Assembly: GCA_008828725.1 (NCBI GenBank)
Contig: MEHQ01004429.1
Coordinates: 287,374-351,373 of the forward strand
Direction: 5' to 3'
DNA from: Saccharina japonica
Taxonomy: Eukaryota > Sar > Phaeophyceae > Laminariales > Laminariaceae
Length of the DNA: 64,000 nt
Shown here: positions 33,801-46,500 of the stretch, piece after piece
Position numbering within the stretch: position 1 is the first letter of the stretch
Layout of the letters: each line of letters begins with the position of its first letter
Position numbers and translations under genes: made by a program
Notes under the pieces: generated by a model
What the model was told of the DNA's origin: nothing
Seen by the model: the letters and a program-made list of their open reading frames with translations, nothing else
The model's database searches: none

Positions 33801-36800
33801 TGCTTATTGTTGCCTATTAAGCATGTTTTTTTGTAAGCATAATCGAAGCGACAAAGCCGTGCTTAGTTGCTTATTTTAGCTGTATGGTTTTTCGTATGGT
33901 AAACTAAACGCCATACATATAATTTGTATAGCTTTTAGATAACTCATTTTAAAATTTATACAACAAAAGTGTATGTGTTTTAGTGTACACATGAATCGTA
34001 TGGGTTTTAGTATTGCGATACTAACATGCACTTCTAATTTTACATACGAATTTTATTGTTTTATACTATAAGCCATACAAAACAAATAAGCAACTAACTT
34101 GCTTAACCAAGCAACAAAAAAAACAAAAAATCAATGAGCAAAGCAGCGCCTCTTTGAGGCTGCTTACCACTTACCAACACTAATCCAAAATCCATGTATG
34201 CAGTATGCACGATACGGTACAAGTTACGCAGCTCGATCTGTTCGTAAATCGATTGGGATACACTGAGAGACGGCCATCGCTACGTTGCCACGTTGCTACT
34301 GATCTACTGATCATCGACAATTACCGGTAGATCGCAGAGTGTCTATTTCTAACACGTCCCCTCGATGGAGGTATTAATAGTACTACGGCTAAATAGTAAG
34401 TTTCTTGTTCGTTGACTGACAGAACACGTGGTGCTATACCTATTTCTAACATAATATCCACGTATACTATACTGCCACGTATACAGAGTATAGCAACGTA
34501 CGAGGTACACCGATTTACACCTGGAATATACGTACGTATGATACCCAGTACGTAAATACGGGCGTGTGTGTTTCCTCAAATCCTGTCACACGCATGATAC
34601 ACGTATTGAGCTATTCCGGGTATTTCCTGGTCTCTGGCGCGCGTTTTCTCCCTACTCGGTACCCCGCCCTTGCCCCTGCACTATCTGACACCTCTTCATC
34701 TTTTTCATACCTGAATGGACCATGTGCCACCCCTCGCAGGTACGAGCGATATGCGGAGGGCCCGCCGAAGTTGGGCTGGATCTTCAACATGCTGCCGACT
34801 TCCATTCCAGACGCCTCGGGCAACGAGAAGAGTGGGCTGGACATGTACTTCCTCGAGCAGGACGGGGGTACCTTCAAGGCTACGGTATGTCTGTCTATCT
34901 GACGGGTATTTATACTCTTGTAATTAAATACTTTACGTATTGATAGCATATCGTAGTCGGTGTATCTGCCTTGTACATAATGCCTGTTTGGTCGGACTGA
35001 CATCGACAGCTGGTGTTTTGTTTCTGTGAAAACCCAACCTGCTCCGTCCCGGCATTATAGGGATGCGAGGGTCTACGGCCACACGACTACGGCCGTGCAC
35101 GACATGAGTAAAACCCCCCCCCGTACAAACATCAGCCGCCGGCGTCCAGACTCCTGTTACAGATATGATGGTAGTTGTTTTGTTTCTTTTTAGCCGCTCG
35201 CCCGTAAGAAAAGCAAAGCACCACGACATGTGTGGAATATGTTATAGGCATGCAACTCCCTGGGATATTGTTATACTGGCATGGTATGTTTTTTTTGCTG
35301 CCGAACGGCTGAAAATCCTTCAGTTTGCTGGTTCGACATTATGTCAACTCAACCGTATCTCTCTTTCTAAGCCCCGGCGTCCGTTCCTTTTATTTTGTGT
35401 CGCTTAACTTCCCCCTGCTCCTTCCCCTTCCCTTTCCCCTTCCCCTTCGCCTTCCCCTCCGCACGGTGGAAACCCTCCGCTCACCACTCTACTCTACCAG
35501 GCGCCGACTCCTAGAGTGCAGCAGGTCTCCATCCTCGGCCTCGATAAACTCGCAGCTCAACAACGGGCCGAGAAACAAGCGGCCCTGGACGCCACCGGTG
35601 GCAGTAGCGGTGGCAGCAGTGGTGTCATCTCCGCAAACAGGTCCACCGCCCCCCCCCGAGGTGGAGCTCTGTCGTTTGCCGACCAGGAGCCGGTCGAGGA
35701 CAGGGGTGGAGCGGGTACCGATGGGGTTCTCGAGGGGAGAGGGAGAGGGGGTGGTATGGAGGGGTCACAAGCCGCCCATCGGTTACAAAAACACCAAGTT
35801 CGATTAAGCAGCCACCATCCGAACCTTCTTCGCCGCCACTAACTCCGGCGTTACCACTGTTAAAACATGAAGACGAAAACGAACACTAACACTAACCCTA
35901 ACCCTAACCCCTAAAAATCGAACGCCAACTCCAACTCGAAACCCCAAGCAGGAACGGAACCACCCCCGCCGATGAAAGCAGAAGCAGCTATAACAACAAC
36001 AGCAGCAGCAGCAGCAGTAGCCGCCACAGCAACAGCAACAGAAGCGGCGCTCGAGACAACAACAGCAACAACAACACATCATCATCATCCCGCCCCACCC
36101 CATCTCCAAGCCCCCGCCACCGTCGCCCCGACGGCAGCCGGTCCGACCCTACCCGCGCTGGCATCGGCCTGGACGAGTCGGAGTGGGAAGAACCAGAACG
36201 CCTGTCGTCAACTCCCCTGCCCAGCCCCTCAGGCCCCTCCAGGGCTGGCGGCTTAAGCGGTGGTGGAGGCGGTGGCGGGGGAGGGGTGGGGAAGATGACA
36301 CCGATGACGGCGGGCACGGCAACGCCTACTCCCATGTCGAGGGGGTCGCGGGGCGGGGGGGGGGGGGGGGGGGGTCCGCTCACCACTCTACTCTACCAGG
36401 CGCCGACTCCTAGAGTGCAGCAGGTCTCCATCCTCGGCCTCGATAAACTCGCAGCTCAACAACGGGCCGAGAAACAAGCGGCCCTGGACGCCACCGGTGG
36501 CAGTAGCGGTGGCAGCAGTGGTGTCATCTCCGCAAACAGGTCCACCGCCCCCCCCGCGCGCGTTTTCTCCCTACTCGGTACCCCGCCCTTGCCCCTGCAC
36601 TATCTGACACCTCTTCATCTTTTTCATACCTGAATGGACCATGTGCCACCCCTCGCAGGTACGAGCGATATGCGGAGGGCCCGCCGAAGTTGGGCTGGAT
36701 CTTCAACATGCTGCCGACTTCCATTCCAGACGCCTCGGGCAACGAGAAGAGTGGGCTGGACATGTACTTCCTCGAGCAGGACGGGGGTACCTTCAAGGCT

Positions 36801-38390
36801 ACGGTATGTCTGTCTATCTGACGGGTATTTATACTCTTGTAATTAAATACTTTACGTATTGATAGCATATCGTAGTCGGTGTATCTGCCTTGTACATAAT
36901 GCCTGTTTGGTCGGACTGACATCGACAGCTGGTGTTTTGTTTCTGTGAAAACCCAACCTGCTCCGTCCCGGCATTATAGGGATGCGAGGGTCTACGGCCA
37001 CACGACTACGGCCGTGCACGACATGAGTAAAACCCCCCCCCGTACAAACATCAGCCGCCGGCGTCCAGACTCCTGTTACAGATATGATGGTAGTTGTTTT
37101 GTTTCTTTTTAGCCGCTCGCCCGTAAGAAAAGCAAAGCACCACGACATGTGTGGAATATGTTATAGGCATGCAACTCCCTGGGATATTGTTATACTGGCA
37201 TGGTATGTTTTTTTTGCTGCCGAACGGCTGAAAATCCTTCAGTTTGCTGGTTCGACATTATGTCAACTCAACCGTATCTCTCTTTCTAAGCCCCGGCGTC
37301 CGTTCCTTTTATTTTGTGTCGCTTAACTTCCCCCTGCTCCTTCCCCTTCCCTTTCCCCTTCCCCTTCGCCTTCCCCTCCGCACGGTGGAAACCCTCCCCC
37401 CCCTCCTCTTCCCCGTCCCCATCCCCTTGCACGTTATCCTGCCCCGCCCCCGCCTCCTCCAAGGTTTTCTATAAGCCGTATTTCTACGTCCTGGTGAAGG
37501 AACAGCGCTACATGCAGGAGTGTGTCCAGTCGATCCGTCGGCGCTTCGAAGACTCGGCGGTGGAGGTTACAGTTGCGGACAAAGAAGACCTAGACATGCC
37601 CAATCACCTCTCAGGAAAGCTGCGAAGGTGTGTGTGTTATTCACATGAAACCGTCCTTTATACCCGTTGACATCCAGCAAACCCAGTGTCCGTGCCGATT
37701 CTTCATCCTAGAGAGATACCAGTTATTCTGTGGTCACAAAACTGCGACAAAGAGATACTACGCTGCAATGCAGTGAGCAGAGCAGACAATGCAATGCCAT
37801 ATACGACAGGCACGACCTACCCTGCTAGCAATCCAGCTGCGTGAAAGAGAAAAAAAATGGTACCCGGCGAATGCTTTGGTGCCGTTCACTGGTCGTCGCT
37901 TTGCCGCCGCAGTGCTGCAGTTTGTTTTTCTGCCTGGGTTTTGGTGGAGGCCAACCGTTGTTGTATGTTGTGAGCAGCAGGTTGGGCAGCAGTTACGCTG
38001 TATACCAGGTATGCAGTACATGAGCAGTGTCTGGGCACATCTGAGTAGTATGCTAACAGCTTCTGGGCGCTACCTGAGCAGTATGTCAGCAGGATCTGAG
38101 CAGCATGTCAGCAGTATCTGACCAGTATCTGACCAGTATGTCAGCAGTGTCTGAGCAGCATGTCAGCAGTATCTGAGCAGTATCTGACCAGTATGTCGGC
38201 AGGATCTGAGCAGCATGTCAGCAATATCTGACCAGTATCTGACCAGTATGTCTGCAGTGTCTTGAGCAGTATGAGAGCCACTTGACGACGGCGCACCATA
38301 CATGTATTCCGACAGCGGCTTGCCGGGGTCCACGCCCGAGGGCGTGAGGCACTGCTTCAACTCGATCGCCCCGGATGGACTAGCTTGTAT

Positions 38391-38442
<52 letters not shown>

Positions 38443-40505
38443 ATGCAAACTGCAATCTCTCTCTGTGCATTTCTCTCTGTGCTTCTCCCCCTGTGTCTCA
38501 TGCTGTGTGATTAGCCCCCGCTGGACAGCGTGAGCGTTCGTGCCTTCACAACAACTTGCATCGTTCGCGGGGCGAGCTTGTTTTCCTCTTTTTTGCCCTA
38601 ACTAAGCTCCCCTCTTCTTGGCGGGCTCCGTTTCTTTCCTGTTCCGTTGGTCCCGTGTCTCTTGTTTTTTCTCCTCGCCTCGTCTCTTAATAGGTTCCTG
38701 AAGCTCAGCTTCCACAGCGTGGCAGACCTGATGGAGGTGAAGAAGGCCCTAATGCCAACCATTCAGGTGAGGGGGTGGGACCAATGGTTGAACGCGCTTT
38801 TCGACGGTGTATTGTTTTTTGTGTTTGATGCCGCTGCTTGCTTTGTGGTCCGTGCGATTCCCCCGACCCCCTGTTCTTTGTTTGTTTTTGCTTGATACGG
38901 CCCCTTTAGAACTGCACACACAGCTTTTTGGGGGGGGAATCTACTTGGAATTAGTGGGGGGGTCCTTTCTGCAGTGGTCGCTGTTTCGTGTTTTTATGTC
39001 GCCAACACTTGTCGCAAGGCATGGAAGCACGCTGCCAATGGAAGGAAGTATTTATCACTGTCCCGGAATATAACGACGTACATATGGCAATATTAACCCA
39101 AACATTCCTTGTATTTCGGGACAAAGTGATCGCAGGTACCTGGTGCCTCGTATGTATTTTTGGCCCGGGTTGATCCCATGTTATTTTTTGTTTGGGTTTT
39201 GGCGGCGCTGTGCGTGTGACGCAGCGCGACGAGGTCGGGGAAGAACTGCGATGCCCCCCCTCCCGAATCGGACCTTGCGTGGAGGGAAGCCAAAGAAAGC
39301 GCACGCGTCCGCACAGCAAAAACGGGGTGTACACAGTTGGTATACGAAGCACGATAAACAAAATAGCACACACGTATGTACATAGTTGGGTGAAATGTTC
39401 GTATCATGATGTTCTTGTCCCCTCCCACTCTTGCCTTTGCCGAGCCGGCTTACTTAGTACACAAGCCGAAGCACGAACATGCCCAGATGGTCACATCGTT
39501 GAAATACTAAACTATTCGACACACTAGAATACTAAATAGTAACTAAAATACCCTACGTAAAGGTCCTGAAAATGTTACCGAAAAAGACCCAAATACTCAA
39601 TTACTCAACCACTCCAATACTAAAATACTCAACTACTCAACCACTCCAATGCTAAAATACTCAACTACTCAACCACTCCAATACTAAAGTGCTCAACTAC
39701 TCAAATACTCAAAATACTCGACGACGAAAAACATTGCTGTTACGGTCGGCGCAGGCCAACAAGAAGCGGGCGGAGGCCCAGGATGCGTACATGCACATGG
39801 AAGCCGAGGAGCAGCAGCCGGACGACTTCCTGCAGGTCCTCGTCGACGCGAGAGAGTACGACGTGCCCTATTACGTGCGCTGCTCCATCGACTTGGACAT
39901 CAGGTCGGTGTCCGCGCGGCCGGGCCATATGTTCCATCTGACACACCGCTCCTGTCCACGATGCGTTGCGTGTCAGACGCTGCTTGTTCCTGCTGTCGGG
40001 CTATATAGTAAATGCCGGCGCGCCGCTCCTGACAACGATGTATTGCGCGTGAGACACCGCCACGAACGGTGTAGTAGACGCTGTCGCGCCTGTCGGGACT
40101 AGGAGTGATGCTTGCTCCGCCATCGCCCGTTCGCATTCCCTATGCTCTTGTCCGTCGAGATGTCGGAAGAGCGAACAGAGGGCTGTTGTGTTCGCGGAGT
40201 CGAGTGGGATCGTGTTTGCTTGGTGTAAGATAGCACGGCCTGAGCCACGGGGCGCACGACCTGATCATTTGGATCGAAGAGGATGCGGGGAGCGGTCGCG
40301 ACGGTTGCTCCGCCCGCGCCGCGGTCGTTGCTCGCTTGCACCGAAGTCTCTGATCATTTTGACGGGAGCTGCTTAGGTCTGTGGTTACTATTCCCTTGAA
40401 TTGACAAACCGCTTCGTCTGCGAAGCCCGTGCGGTAGTCTACACTACGTACTATTCAGGCACTACAGTAAATATATACTCATACTGTTAGAGGTTGTGCC
40501 GCGAG

Positions 40506-40550
<45 letters not shown>

Positions 40551-43500
40551 TACCCTCACCCCTTCCCCGTGCCTATGCGGACATGCGGTGCAGTGGCGCA
40601 ACGGTTACAGCCGTATGGGCCCGCCAATAAGAAGCACCTACAATCTGAGCAACCCTGATATCCTTATTACGGCACCACCCTTGAACAGCCTTGAGCATAG
40701 ACTGTGGCATGCCTTGTGCAAAACTTGGTGCACGTAGCGCTCGCCACTGAGCACGCTTTCTTACTCCAATTTTCTTAGCATTCCCGGAAAAGTGAGCCTC
40801 AGGTTCTTATTAGCCTTCGAAGGTTATTTCTTATTCGTGCGTAGGCCTATACTGTATATATGTGCGATGTCGCGGCTGTTCCGGCCTGTTTTTGCCCTAA
40901 CCGCTCTCGTTCTGGCGAAATTGTTCTACAGGGTGGGATCGTGGTACATGGTGACCCCGCAGGAGGAGGGCGTGTCCGTGGCGTGGCAGAAAGAAATGGT
41001 TGACAAGGCGGAGCCGAAGGTGTGCCACTGCTGTTTTGTTTAATTGCGAGCGAATGCGGAGTTCCATTTTTGACGGCGTTGCACAAAAAATAGGAACCCC
41101 CCTTTTTCGAGTTGGTTGCCTGAACCGTCCGCCGTCACGGGTTTCCGCACACAAGTTGACGACGGTTACAAATATCCGGCCTACGGCGTGAATTCCTCGC
41201 GACGGCTTATATTACATTTTGTTGTTTTGTAGTGCCTGGTATGGCGGTGTCAAACGAGCTAAACAACCGTGCCAAAACCGATATTGTTTTGCACTCCCGC
41301 GGTACGAGTGTCTTGCTCTCTATTTTATGTGCACGGCAACGATCGCGCACAGGTGAACCCTGCCTCTCGAGCAGCAGCAACACCAACATCATCAACAACG
41401 GTGCCGTCTAAAACTATTTTCCCGCCGAAACTTGCCACGAGGAGAACGTCTGCCTGGTCGGTGAAAACCCGACATGCTCCGTCCCGGCATTGTAGGGATG
41501 CAAGGGTCTATGGCCATACGACTACGGCCATGCATGGATATCGAGTACACCCCCCCCCCCCCCCCCAATTATGCTCGTTATGCTCGAAAAACAAAAGCCC
41601 AATTATGATTTTCGTAACGGTTATTACAGGATCTACAGTAGATAATGCTTTGTCGGGTGGGGATCTGTATGGCATGCAGATCTTGCGGCAAGATCTTGTA
41701 GCGGTAACGGCTAGTATAGGATCTAGTTGATCTACAAGTAGACTTGTTGGTGCTACAAGTAGACTTGTTGGTGTTTTGTCCAAGGCGGGACACCTGGTAG
41801 GGACGCCTTTTGGGGTGATTTTTTTTTCTGAATCACGGACGGGGCTCCCTATGTTATATAACCCACAATCGCCGGAATCTGATTATTGTGTTGCGCTATT
41901 TTTCGTTATGTTGCTACTCATACTTAGACCTTGGGGGGATTGTTCATCGTGTACGAGTATATCGTGTATATATATATATGTATAGCACTTTTTGTTTCCC
42001 TCCCGAAATCAGTGTTTTGGGTGCGGCATACACACATATAGAGTTCGGTATGCTTATTTCAGACTGTTTAATTTTAATTTATTTTAATTTACTTTTTTTC
42101 TCCCACCACAAATAGACACACTTTCTGAATTCTACAGCCTCGGATTTGTGCCCCCCTCATACGGGATGTACATTCTACATGAGGACATATAAAATCCGTA
42201 AGTACGCGCGATCGAAGTATTACACTCAGCTAGCAAAGATGAGTTTCGACGACATCCTCGAGCTCTTTTTTTTTTTTTTTTCAAATTACATACAGAGCTC
42301 GTCAAGCCACCACCCTCATAAGGCAGAAGCTGGTGCACACCTCTACCTACTCAGTAGCATGCGTCTGGGATACATACATAGAGGTACTGTACCGTTTTTT
42401 GGCTGAAACAGTTTTCTGACTGATGCATGGGGCTCCTTAACCCCTTACACTATAATACTGGAAACTCAAGCCCACACTAAAATCAAGCAGATTGTCCCCA
42501 AAAATGCTGGATGAGTTCTGAAAGGGTTCACACCTCGGATAACGTAACACTTAACGTTTTATGTTAATGTTACGCGCCAGCGGAAAAAAATCGTAACATT
42601 ACGTTACTACGTTATCTAAATTCCGGATTGATTTTGTGATAACATAGTGTTCGTGCGTTACGATATTGGCGGGCGATCGCGTAACATTATGTTAGAGTGT
42701 NTGCTGTTGTCGTCGTTGTACCCTAGCGATCGGACTGCCATGGTCTCCGCGCGCGCGGACGCCTCGAACCCACCAACACCACTGCTTCTGCGAAAGGGGT
42801 ACGTTTTGGAGAAAGGCTGAACGCTGTGAGACCCTACGGTGCGGTGCTTGCGCCGTACTGTATCAGCCCCGCCTTGAGGTGTTTTTTCCCGCTAATTTCG
42901 AAAGTGTTTCGCGATTGAATGGTTTTGTCGCTAACATTTTTTGCGACTTTTTTTCACGTTTTTTAATCGCGACGTATAAAACATGTCGCGCTTGACCCCC
43001 CCCCGCTACCGGTATCTTCGGCGGCATGCAGGTTTTCATGATCTCCTACATGTTTGATGGGCAGGGCTACCTCATTACTAGCCGCGAGGTGGTCAGCGAA
43101 GATGTGGAGGTAGGTGGGTTGGTGGCTGCCGGTGGATGATGGGTAGTGGGGCTGCGGCGGGAGGGGGGAGGAGGGGGGGGGGGGGGGGGGGAGGGGAAGG
43201 AAAGGCATACCTGGCTGGAACTCTTGTCTTGCCGCGAACCGCTCGACTTTCGCCCGTCATACGAGTCGTCTCAAACGGGAAAGGCGGGCCCGTTAGCGCT
43301 GCCGAGTAGTGGGGGCATTACATTGAAAACATTGCCTCAGGTTTTAGCGTTACCGCGAGCAGTTTATCCAGTGAGGTAGAGCGTGACCATAACCTCTTGA
43401 GAGCTAGAGAGCAGGGCGCGACGGGGGGAAAACCCGCTCGCAAGTTAGTGTGGCGCCGTCTTGCCGGCACCAAAACGCCCGTTCGAGCAGGATCAGGGAA

Positions 43501-46500
43501 GCATACGGCGTTTTTGTTTATTTCCGCGCGGGGAGTTGTGGTGAACATGAGGGTCAATGTATTTTGAGACGCCTAGGGACCCGACCGGAAGCTGCCGATG
43601 GGCGTTTTGCATGGTAGAGATCTTAGCGTGGGACGCGATACAGCCCATGTTCATGATCTCTCGTGGTTGTTTAGTTTGCTCGATTGTTTTAGTCTGGGGG
43701 CATTTTGTTCTGACGGACGAGGGAGGGGCGCGGGGGGGGGTGTACTCGATATTCATGCATGCCCACAGTCGTATGACCATAGACCCTCGCATCCCTACAA
43801 TGCCGGGACGGAGCATGTCGGGTTTTCACCGACCAGGAAGGCAGTGCTAGCGCCAAGCGTGAAGCCCCGTGAGGTGTGGGGGGGTGGGTATTTTTCTTGT
43901 TGCTTCGGTGCGCCACGGATGCTTGCAACAACAACAGCAGCAGAAGTGTTGCATGCAAATCATCTCCTCCACTCTTTTCTTCTCGCCCCCCGGTTTCGGA
44001 CTCGACGCGCGCGCAGAACTTCGAGTACACCCCGAAACCGTCGTTCCCCGGACCGTTCCACATCTTCAACGAGCCCAACGAGGAGGCGTTAATTCGCCGC
44101 TTCTTCAACCACGTCGCCGAGCTCCGACCGCAGATCATCGTCACCTACAACGGCGACTACTTCGACTGGCCTTTCGTTGACGAGAGGGCTAAGGTGACGA
44201 AAAGAGGTGTCACTCGGTTCCCGAGTTTACGGGTTTTGTTAGGTGGAAGCGGTTTGGTTGTCCTGGTTTTTAGTACTGTATATACGAGCGTGGGTTTATC
44301 TCGCGCTTTCGCAGAGAGAGGCCTCGTGGAAGAAGGGAGGGCATCTTGGTTTCATGCGTAGTTTTCGCCGGGCGAGGGATTGGGGGGTGCTCATTGGTCG
44401 GGTTTAAAATGGTGTTTCAGAAGGTGCGGCCGAAAAGTGGACCAATCCGGGAAGGTAGGTCGTTCCGTTCGAGGACGTCGCGGGTCGCAAATATTTTTAC
44501 GCTCTTGCGCAGTTGACGCGCTTGACCTTTCAGCTCCGAATTTCTGGAGTGGTCTCTATATTTTAGGTGCCCGGCGCAGGTGCGTTGGTTTCAGGAAGAA
44601 GCATTTTTGTTTTTTGCGCGCGCGCGATTACCTGCGTTTTTTTCGGTATGGCAACTGTTCAGTTTTTAGTCGAAACGCTTGCTGTACACGCCAGTGGTTG
44701 GTAATTTTTGTGATGGCAGTGTCGGATCAAGCCAGCGCGTAACCAACCCGCATTCGGTTGTGGAATGCGCTACAGACAGCACGCGACAGCAGTTAATAGT
44801 CTCTTTATTTTGGCTAAGGCTCGCGGTGTATTGTGATGTCAACGTTGAGAATAAGCTCTTAAAAGGCTATGATGTGGGGATTTTAGAGTGTCGGTTCCTT
44901 GCTGAGCACAAATACCTGACGGCAACTCCCTAAATTCACCATCAAAATATCAAGCGTGAAATGATCATCTGCCAAAATTCTCGACACACTGTCGTCTGTA
45001 ATGTATAAAAATCATGCTTGTTTCAGGGTTGGTACATTTACTATAGCACAGCAGAAGTGTTGAATCAATATAGGCCAGGGCGCAAACCAACCCGCACTCC
45101 GTTGTGGAATGCGCTACGTACCCGTTCGGCTTTCTTTCAGGGCTACGGCATGGACATGGAGAAGGAGATCGGCGTGGGGCTGCAGGCGAACGGGGAGTAC
45201 CGCGGCCGCTGCTGTGCGCACATGGACGCCATCTACTGGGTGAAACGGTGAGTAGGTGGGTAGGTGGGTAGGTGGGTGGGTAGGTGGGTCGGTGGGTGGG
45301 TGGGTGNCTCACGAAAGTTTCGAGGAGCTGGGGTTGGACCAGGTAGGTCGGTAGGCATGTCGGTAGATATATGGGTAGAGTATGTAGATAGATGGGTAGG
45401 TATGTCGGTAGATAGGTATATAGGTAAGGTACAGTAGGTATGACGGTGGATAGGTCGGTAGATAGGTAGGTACATCGGTCTAGGCGCCATCACTTGTTGT
45501 GGGCCCGCGAGCTCCCAGCCTTTTTTTTTTCAAGTGGTGTTGCTCTTGGCGCGTGTGTTTTTTTGTGTTCAAGCGACTTTTTGTGGGCGTGTTATGAAAT
45601 GTTGTCTGTTTGCCCGGGTGTGTCTGTGTGTGTCTGTGGGTGTATGTGCATCCCTGTGTGATAGATGGGTAGGTCGGTCGGTAACTTGGTGGGTGGGTAG
45701 GTCGGTAAGTAGGTAGGTAGGTAGGTGGGTAGGTGGGTGGGTTGGTGGGTGGGTAGGCATGTAGGTGGATAGATGGGTGGGTGGGTGAGTGGGTGGGTGG
45801 ATGGATGACCAGGCCGAAAAAGTTGTGTGCGACACGACTGCTTATTGCTTGCAAGGAATAGGGGGTACATCATCGGGTAGGCAGGGTGGGTGGGCACCGG
45901 TAGGTAGGCAGGTGGGTAGGTGGATTGGTGGGCGGGTAGGCAGGTAGGTGGGTAAGTGGGTAGGTAGGTAGATGGGTGGGTGGGTGGATGGATGGCCAAG
46001 CCGAAAAAATAGTGTGCGACACGACTGCTTATTGCCTGCAAATAATGGGGGATACTTTGTGACGTGTCGTACCCCCCCCCCCCAGTTCCCCTCCCCCCTC
46101 TCATTCTGAGCTCACCTCGGCGACCGTGTTGTGTCTGCTCTGCGCCCCTCTCACCCTGTTCCTTTTCGTTCGACCCTGGGTGTGTAGAGACTCATACCTG
46201 CCGCAGGGGTCCCACGGCCTCAAGGCCGTCACCAAATACAAACTAGGTGAGTTTTTGTAGTTACGTATTCTCAGGGGGCGCGCCGCGTTTTTCTTTGGGG
46301 GGAAGGCGCTACGGCGGCGAAGCTAAGCCTGCTTAGTGTACTTGTGGGTGCGTCGACGCCCGGTGTCTGGCCGGTGGTAGTTCCCACGATGGTCATCGAG
46401 ACAGCCCGTTGTTTTTTCGGTCTTATATATGCCGATAGACAACGTGTTTTTATAGCGCGACACCTTCTCGGTTGCGGTGGCGTGTGTGGTACGAGTTGGC

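Noticed and set aside
45233-46104. His/Pro/Thr-rich open frames
   Set aside because: They translate the GGTA/GGTG tetranucleotide arrays and their complement.
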